DNA of 60,000 nucleotides from Gnetum montanum. Taxonomy: Eukaryota; Streptophyta; Gnetopsida; Gnetales; Gnetaceae. The notes under the pieces are model-generated. The model made no database searches and was not told the origin of the DNA. It saw only the letters and a list, made by a program, of their open reading frames with translations. Position numbers and translations under genes: made by a program. Positions 58,801 to 60,000 of the stretch are shown here, in pieces (the stretch's first letter is position 1; every line of letters starts with the position of its first letter). Location: contig MNCI01002989.1 in assembly GCA_015680685.1 (NCBI GenBank), positions 333,484 through 393,483 of the forward strand, written 5' to 3'.

Positions 58801-60000
58801 TGTTAGGTTGCTAGTAAAATTGATTTATCCATCACTAGAACTCGGGTACTTTTAACTAGTAATTTTTTAGCATTTCGAAGCTGTATTTTGGAACTTCTTA
58901 CTCCGCAATATCTTCAAGATAAAAGCTGATTGTTGGAGCAAGTTTCATGAGTTTGAGTGGTATAAGGAAAAGGAGTTTCATGAACTCATTAACAAGTCCT
59001 TTCTTCTGCTTTACAATGCACTGTATTTTAAAACTTAGGTTGTCTGGTTTCATATGTGTGTTTGAACGATAAAAATGAGTTCCAAATGAGTCCTGGTTTG
59101 ATAATGTTGTTGTAATTAGAATAACCAATAGACTCTTGCTTCTTACAGTAAAAATCCAGCCATCTTCACAACCTATAATGATCTATAAGGTTTTTTGTTT
59201 TTTTTTTGAATATTTTAAACTTAGTGTAGTATTTCAGAATTTAGAAGCTTATATTCATATTTTAGTTTTCCTTTGGTTCTAACAAGAAAAAGCCTAAATG
59301 GCGACAAGTGCAATTAAGCTTATATCTAAGACAACAAAGTGGCTTTGGCTTTTTGAACATTAAATATTGAACTCATTCAATTATGACAGGATTCACTCTA
59401 TCTAATTATTGAAGCATAGGATAATTTGTGGTTTGTTGAATATCTGCAAGTGTAGTTTGGTAGAATGCTTATTTGTTGCATCTAGTTAGTGGATAATAGA
59501 AAGCCCAAAAGTTAATCTATGTACTATAAACTCTAAACAATGACAGTTGCTAGCACTAATTATAATTTCTTGTTTTTAATTTGCTATATCGCTTTAACAA
59601 AGTTATCATAGTGTTAGCTACAATTCCTCTTTTTGTATTTGGTTGAATTCTGATTTCTACGTATCATGTAGATCTAATGTGGTGTACTGTTCTAGTTGTT
59701 GGGAACGGAATATCTGACATTTTTTGGTTGGTTAGGTGTAAAAAATATCCATCGATGGAATTAAGGGGACTTTTCCAGTATCTTGTGAATCAACTGAAAA
59801 GAGGAGAAGGCATTGAACTTGTGCTATTGCAGGTGCACGTACATTTTATTTCTTTGGGGCGTTACTTTCTGACATTCGTGTCTATCTTTGGTGTTTGGCA
59901 AAACGTGATATTTTGTTACCCTGATCCAGGAACTTATACAACAAATGGCAAATGTCCAATATACAGAGAATATGACTGAAGACCAACTTGATGCATTGGC
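25718..60000 (+). CDS. THO2: THO complex subunit 2 (THO2/THOC2), exons 1-21, 3' end outside window
   Basis: Scaffold subunit of the nuclear THO core of TREX, which packages nascent mRNA and couples transcription to export; in Arabidopsis THO mutants also affect small-RNA pathways. The first about 723 residues are spread over 21 exons with GT-AG introns, and all splice phases fit. The protein matches Arabidopsis THO2 from start to finish: KYVTEE near the start, RVNTRLLYQQTKFNLLREES, LIGHFDLDPNRVFDI, KIGKINLAATGKDLMEEEK, RRILKRLAKENLKQLGRMVA, SLASFWGHLCKKYPSMELRG. Residues 1 to about 540 correspond to THOC2_N, about 540-640 to the central Thoc2 domain. The C-terminal Tho2 domain lies beyond 60000. 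Start chosen at 25718 because it begins the conserved N-terminus. Introns of 3.3, 9.1, 5.4 and 6.5 kb hold most of the length. Confidence 0.97.
25868..26440 (+). other. THO2 intron 1 (573 bp)
   Basis: T-rich, nothing recognised inside; acceptor TTTTACAG. Confidence 0.9.
26441..26566 (+). CDS. THO2: THO2 exon 2 (residues 51-92)
   Basis: Begins VRGELPLSKCRIALESVEY as in other plant THO2; ends HMGQE before GTAAGT. Phase 0. Confidence 0.95.
26567..27861 (+). other. THO2 intron 2 (1295 bp)
   Basis: AT-rich, no repeat or gene recognised. The acceptor is taken as CTACAG at 27861; a second AG at 27843 would add six codons in frame. Confidence 0.85.
27862..27903 (+). CDS. THO2: THO2 exon 3 (residues 93-106), 42-nt small exon
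   Basis: Encodes IALPGEFRGRLLEL, matching the LTM(S/P)GEYR-RL stretch of the family. The 27861 acceptor gives the alignment without a gap and is about 31 nt from the branch-point-like CTAAC near 27829. Confidence 0.88.
27904..31225 (+). other. THO2 intron 3 (3322 bp)
   Basis: AT-rich. Contains a diverged direct repeat (28669-28822 and 28832-29010). No transposon protein recognised. Confidence 0.85.
28669..29010. repeat. Diverged tandem duplication in intron 3 (about 150-180 bp unit)
   Basis: Both halves share TTTTTGATTCAAGGATGG, CAGTTGTGGAT, GGAGAAGAG/GGAAGAGGAG and AACTCCTAGTA. Confidence 0.75.
31226..31285 (+). CDS. THO2: THO2 exon 4 (residues 107-126)
   Basis: AKWLVDSALVPVRLLQERCE, near-identical to plant THO2; phase 0 both ends. 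Confidence 0.96.
31382..31444 (+). CDS. THO2: THO2 exon 5 (residues 127-147)
   Basis: AEFLWEAEMIKIKSAELKAK then E; separated from exon 4 by a 96-bp intron; donor GAG/GTAAGC. Confidence 0.96.
31445..40536 (+). other. THO2 intron 5 (9092 bp)
   Basis: Longest intron. It carries a copia remnant at about 31740-33163 (minus), a T-run at 34019, local duplications (34790-34865; 35760-35800), a (TTA) run near 35970, and a very AT-rich stretch 36590-37400. The rest, to 40536, has no gene or transposon protein I recognise. Confidence 0.85.
31740..33163 (-). mobile_element. Ty1/copia 3' remnant in intron 5 (RNase H end plus LTR)
   Basis: Minus strand 33163-32870 reads SLSCHNNGGIFLAEKIAFHA and ARIEHINVRH, the copia RNase H blocks, then (frameshifted) VDTNDQSADMFART, the usual end of pol. 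Further left, the minus-strand LTR seems to begin TGTTGGATTTCAG at 32781; its far end is not clear, near 31740-31760. RT, integrase and gag are absent. Confidence 0.75.
40537..40617 (+). CDS. THO2: THO2 exon 6 (residues 148-174)
   Basis: VRVNTRLLYQQTKFNLLREE then SEGYAKL, the most conserved stretch of the N-terminus. Donor TTG/GTGTGT. Confidence 0.97.
40618..41005 (+). other. THO2 intron 6 (388 bp)
   Basis: Nothing recognised; acceptor TTTTCAG. Confidence 0.9.
41006..41080 (+). CDS. THO2: THO2 exon 7 (residues 175-199)
   Basis: VTLLCQLCHGESTKRSSTAI; a variable Ser-rich stretch in the family, followed by ISAVK. Confidence 0.94.
41179..41226 (+). CDS. THO2: THO2 exon 8 (residues 200-215)
   Basis: SLIGHFDLDPNRVFDI, identical in Arabidopsis; 98-bp intron before it. 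Confidence 0.97.
41368..41530 (+). mobile_element. tRNA-derived SINE-like sequence
   Basis: Pol III A-box-like TAGCTTAGTAGTAAGAG (41384-41400) and B-box-like GTTTCAATTCC (41427-41437), in the order and spacing of a tRNA-derived promoter. The 3' end is not defined. Confidence 0.55.
41639..42085 (-). repeat. 3' LTR of copia element (447 bp)
   Basis: Minus strand TGTTGATGTGTG...TTTTTCCTACA. TATA-like sequence opposite 41883-41890. Shared with the right remnant: CACCTCACCCTTTTT, ACTATTTCAAGGGAGTT, CACACATCAACA. Confidence 0.8.
42225..42900 (-). pseudogene. Copia RT C-terminus and RNase H
   Basis: Includes SNPGPKHWEAV, VGYVDANYAACKSSRKSTS, IIYCDTQSAIHLAKNVTYHA and KHIDVRYHFI, in three frames, so frameshifted. 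Confidence 0.85.
42901..43559 (-). pseudogene. Copia reverse transcriptase (RVT_2)
   Basis: WVYRIQDEANGQKCYKARLV, ITAFLQGDLEKEIYMKLPKG and SLYGLKQAPRQWYKK are present. About 13 residues usually found between FTKIFS and LVASLDL are missing, and the catalytic YVDD box reads YVDH (His codon at 43075-43073). A frameshift near 43170 separates the halves. Confidence 0.88.
43560..44043 (-). pseudogene. Copia integrase-RT linker, degraded
   Basis: Coding-like minus-strand remains with stops; includes KLDGRAHRCIFIGYGG-type sequence near 43990-43950, typical of the integrase C-terminal region. Confidence 0.6.
44044..44750 (-). pseudogene. Copia GAG-pre-integrase and integrase core
   Basis: LWYKRLSHLSKIGMK (GAG-pre-integrase) leads into LDLVYSDVVRPMSIRSLGGA and the second Asp in IVTDNGRKHIS. 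Exactly 35 residues later, where DD35E needs Glu, is Lys (NNGVAKRYTRI; AAG at 44232-44230), consistent with GAG to AAG. A frameshift near 44400 also splits the domain. Confidence 0.88.
44778..45950 (-). pseudogene. Copia gag and protease region
   Basis: Gag starts near 45949 (RLVGTENWEIWKI type), with the DUF/UBN2-like block HFDKMNGFFTQIYDLGIKFE, several TAG/TAA stops, then protease-side sequence 45089-44778 (LSKNLFSAGQLDTTGW). Confidence 0.75.
46623..46691 (+). CDS. THO2: THO2 exon 9 (residues 216-238)
   Basis: VLECFELQPENDCFLQLIPM followed by FPK; phase 0. Confidence 0.96.
46839..46972 (+). CDS. THO2: THO2 exon 10 (residues 239-283)
   Basis: AHAAHILGFKFQYYQRTEVN start; ends mid-codon (AT) before GTAAGT, completed to Ile by exon 11. 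Confidence 0.96.
46973..47277 (+). other. THO2 intron 10 (305 bp)
   Basis: Nothing recognised; acceptor ATTTTCAG. Confidence 0.9.
47278..47353 (+). CDS. THO2: THO2 exon 11 (residues 283-308)
   Basis: IYAHLLPKDELAIEHYEEFT then KKRVDD; donor GAT/GTATGT. Confidence 0.95.
47474..47667 (+). CDS. THO2: THO2 exon 12 (residues 309-373)
   Basis: ANKIGKINLAATGKDLMEEE, then DVSIDLFAALDMETEAVSER, ending GFLDVNDW with the Trp codon split. Very conserved. Confidence 0.97.
47668..49861 (+). other. THO2 intron 12 (2194 bp)
   Basis: AT-rich except for a GC-richer patch at about 48190-48500, which looks like an inserted sequence but which I cannot assign. No other feature seen. Confidence 0.8.
49862..49942 (+). 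CDS. THO2: THO2 exon 13 (residues 373-400)
   Basis: YHAHLLLERLSSLNPVEHKP then ICDGLMR with Arg split across the intron. Confidence 0.96.
50045..50225 (+). CDS. THO2: THO2 exon 14 (residues 400-460)
   Basis: CIEMSISRAYSTLK, a variable Ser/His stretch, then LPPETFQMLACIGPYLHRDT and ILLQK. Confidence 0.95.
50303..50536 (+). CDS. THO2: THO2 exon 15 (residues 461-538)
   Basis: VCRVLKAYSSS, a variable acidic/Gln stretch, then EEALSTCLLPSLQLIPANPA and WEVLSLLPYE. Confidence 0.96.
50729..50809 (+). CDS. THO2: THO2 exon 16 (residues 539-565)
   Basis: VRYRLYGDWEREDERNPLLL then AARLTAK; start of the central Thoc2 domain. Confidence 0.97.
50889..51008 (+). CDS. THO2: THO2 exon 17 (residues 566-605)
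   Basis: LDTRRILKRLAKENLKQLGR, then AHANPMTVLRTIVHQ; almost identical to Arabidopsis. Confidence 0.98.
51141..51200 (+). CDS. THO2: THO2 exon 18 (residues 606-625)
   Basis: IEAYKDMIAPVVDAFKYLTQ; phase 0. Confidence 0.97.
51370..52121. repeat. Diverged tandem duplication, about 510-bp unit
   Basis: First copy about 51370-51880, second from 51881. Shared blocks: ACTGAAATGGCCATCTG / ACCGAAATGGCAATCTG, TTCAGGGTGCTGTTCT / TTCAGGGTGTTGTCTT, CAGAAAGTTTTGTTCAAAAC / CAGAAAATTCTGTTCAAAGC, and CTGTAGCAT...AACTAGAGGAA, the last of these completed on the far side of the LINE. Confidence 0.75.
52271..53430 (+). pseudogene. LINE endonuclease (APE type) and following linker
   Basis: Starts MKILSRNCRGQG, where plant L1 ORF2 has MKILSWNCRGLG. 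Many stops. Toward the end WLQDGDHNMHFFFASAKG (about 53300-53353), the usual block before RT. Confidence 0.85.
53431..54700 (+). pseudogene. LINE reverse transcriptase
   Basis: MRANKVSGLDGWPIEFF, VGENQVGFVQG, KLDITKAYDTVSWEAL and the catalytic YADD (HYADDIILFSR, 54285-54317) are present in several frames. A 31-bp exact duplication, ACTGGCACACTTCCAGCCTA-type, lies at 53746-53802. Confidence 0.88.
54701..55430 (+). pseudogene. LINE C-terminal region with zf-RVT
   Basis: Frame 55010-55426: KAFVWLIVHRVLSMRGFLRA, then NCPMCVADTKTLDHFIYHCP, the Cys/His pattern of the plant zf-RVT domain. Confidence 0.85.
55431..56813 (+). pseudogene. LINE 3' tail with coiled-coil-like coding remnant
   Basis: After zf-RVT, where most plant L1 elements end or carry RNase H, about 1.4 kb remains. 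Frame at about 56107-56451 is Glu/Leu/Arg/Gln-rich (MAWEADLQQAVDMAECSRVE and on) with two stops and looks coiled-coil. Another open piece is 55585-55869. No RNase H motif seen. Confidence 0.5.
57722..57849 (+). CDS. THO2: THO2 exon 19 (residues 626-668)
   Basis: LEYDILEYVVIERLVQGGRE, DDGLNLSDWLQSLASFWGHL with the last Leu split. Acceptor TTTTGACAG. Confidence 0.97.
57850..59735 (+). other. THO2 intron 19 (1886 bp)
   Basis: Contains a SINE-like piece on the minus strand (57905-58000); otherwise AT-rich with nothing recognised. Confidence 0.9.
57905..58000 (-). mobile_element. tRNA-derived SINE-like sequence
   Basis: Minus strand: A-box-like TGGCTCAGCAGTAGAAC (57986-57970) and B-box-like GGATTTGATTCCC (57944-57932), followed by a short T/A-rich tail. 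Spacing between boxes is about 25 nt, the same as in the intron 8 copy. Confidence 0.6.
59736..59832 (+). CDS. THO2: THO2 exon 20 (residues 668-700)
   Basis: CKKYPSMELRGLFQYLVNQL then KRGEGIELVLLQ; identical order to Arabidopsis. Confidence 0.98.
59930..60000 (+). CDS. THO2: THO2 exon 21 (residues 701 on), cut by window end
   Basis: ELIQQMANVQYTENMTEDQL then DAL; continues beyond 60000. Confidence 0.96.

Noticed and set aside
59677-59979. 100-codon open frame read straight through THO2 exon 20
   Set aside because: It is exon 20 with flanking intron; the acceptor at 59735 and donor at 59833 explain it.
1-60000. CRISPR array, operons, bacterial promoters
   Set aside because: The sequence is a plant nuclear locus with spliced exons; the repeats seen are transposon repeats without spacer structure.

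Overview
This window is nuclear DNA from a seed plant, most likely an angiosperm with a large, transposon-rich genome. Two things point there: the host gene is a close match to the plant form of THO2/THOC2, split by GT-AG introns, and the rest is made of typical plant LTR retrotransposons (Tat-like and Athila-like Ty3/gypsy, Ty1/copia), an L1-type LINE and tRNA-derived SINE-like pieces. Very long transposon-filled introns are seen in early-diverging angiosperms and gymnosperms, but the species cannot be fixed from this sequence. I see no bacterial genes, CRISPR array or rRNA genes.

Positions 1-8474 hold a minus-strand Tat-like element that has gag and protease but no reverse transcriptase or integrase. 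Its 5' LTR is 7019-8474, followed by a primer-site-like sequence, gag (6762-4431), protease (about 4430-2997), a field of short hairpin repeats (2300-2860) and an opposite-strand reading frame (169-2107). The 3' LTR would lie left of the window. This element is inserted in the gag of a relative on the plus strand (8475-9929). From about 9930 to 11368 runs a long coiled-coil-like frame that is in phase throughout but carries 26 stop codons. It is followed by a polypurine tract and an LTR (11508-12371).

Positions 12372-24694 are a nest. A second LTR-like copy is split by an 11.5-kb Athila-like element (12876-24388, minus strand) with both LTRs, primer site, gag, protease, RT, RNase H and integrase, all broken by stops. 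Its gag is itself interrupted by a 1671-bp solo LTR (21479-23149) with a perfect 5-bp target duplication.

From 25718 to the right edge runs the only host gene I recognise: the first 21 coding exons (about 723 codons) of THO2, the scaffold subunit of the THO/TREX mRNA-export complex. All exons join in frame with consensus splice sites. Four introns exceed 3 kb (3.3, 9.1, 5.4 and 6.5 kb). Intron 5 has a copia remnant, intron 8 an antisense copia element plus a SINE-like piece, intron 18 a 4.7-kb sense-strand LINE with a 13-bp target duplication, and intron 19 another SINE-like piece. The gene continues past position 60000; its C-terminal Tho2 domain is not in the window.
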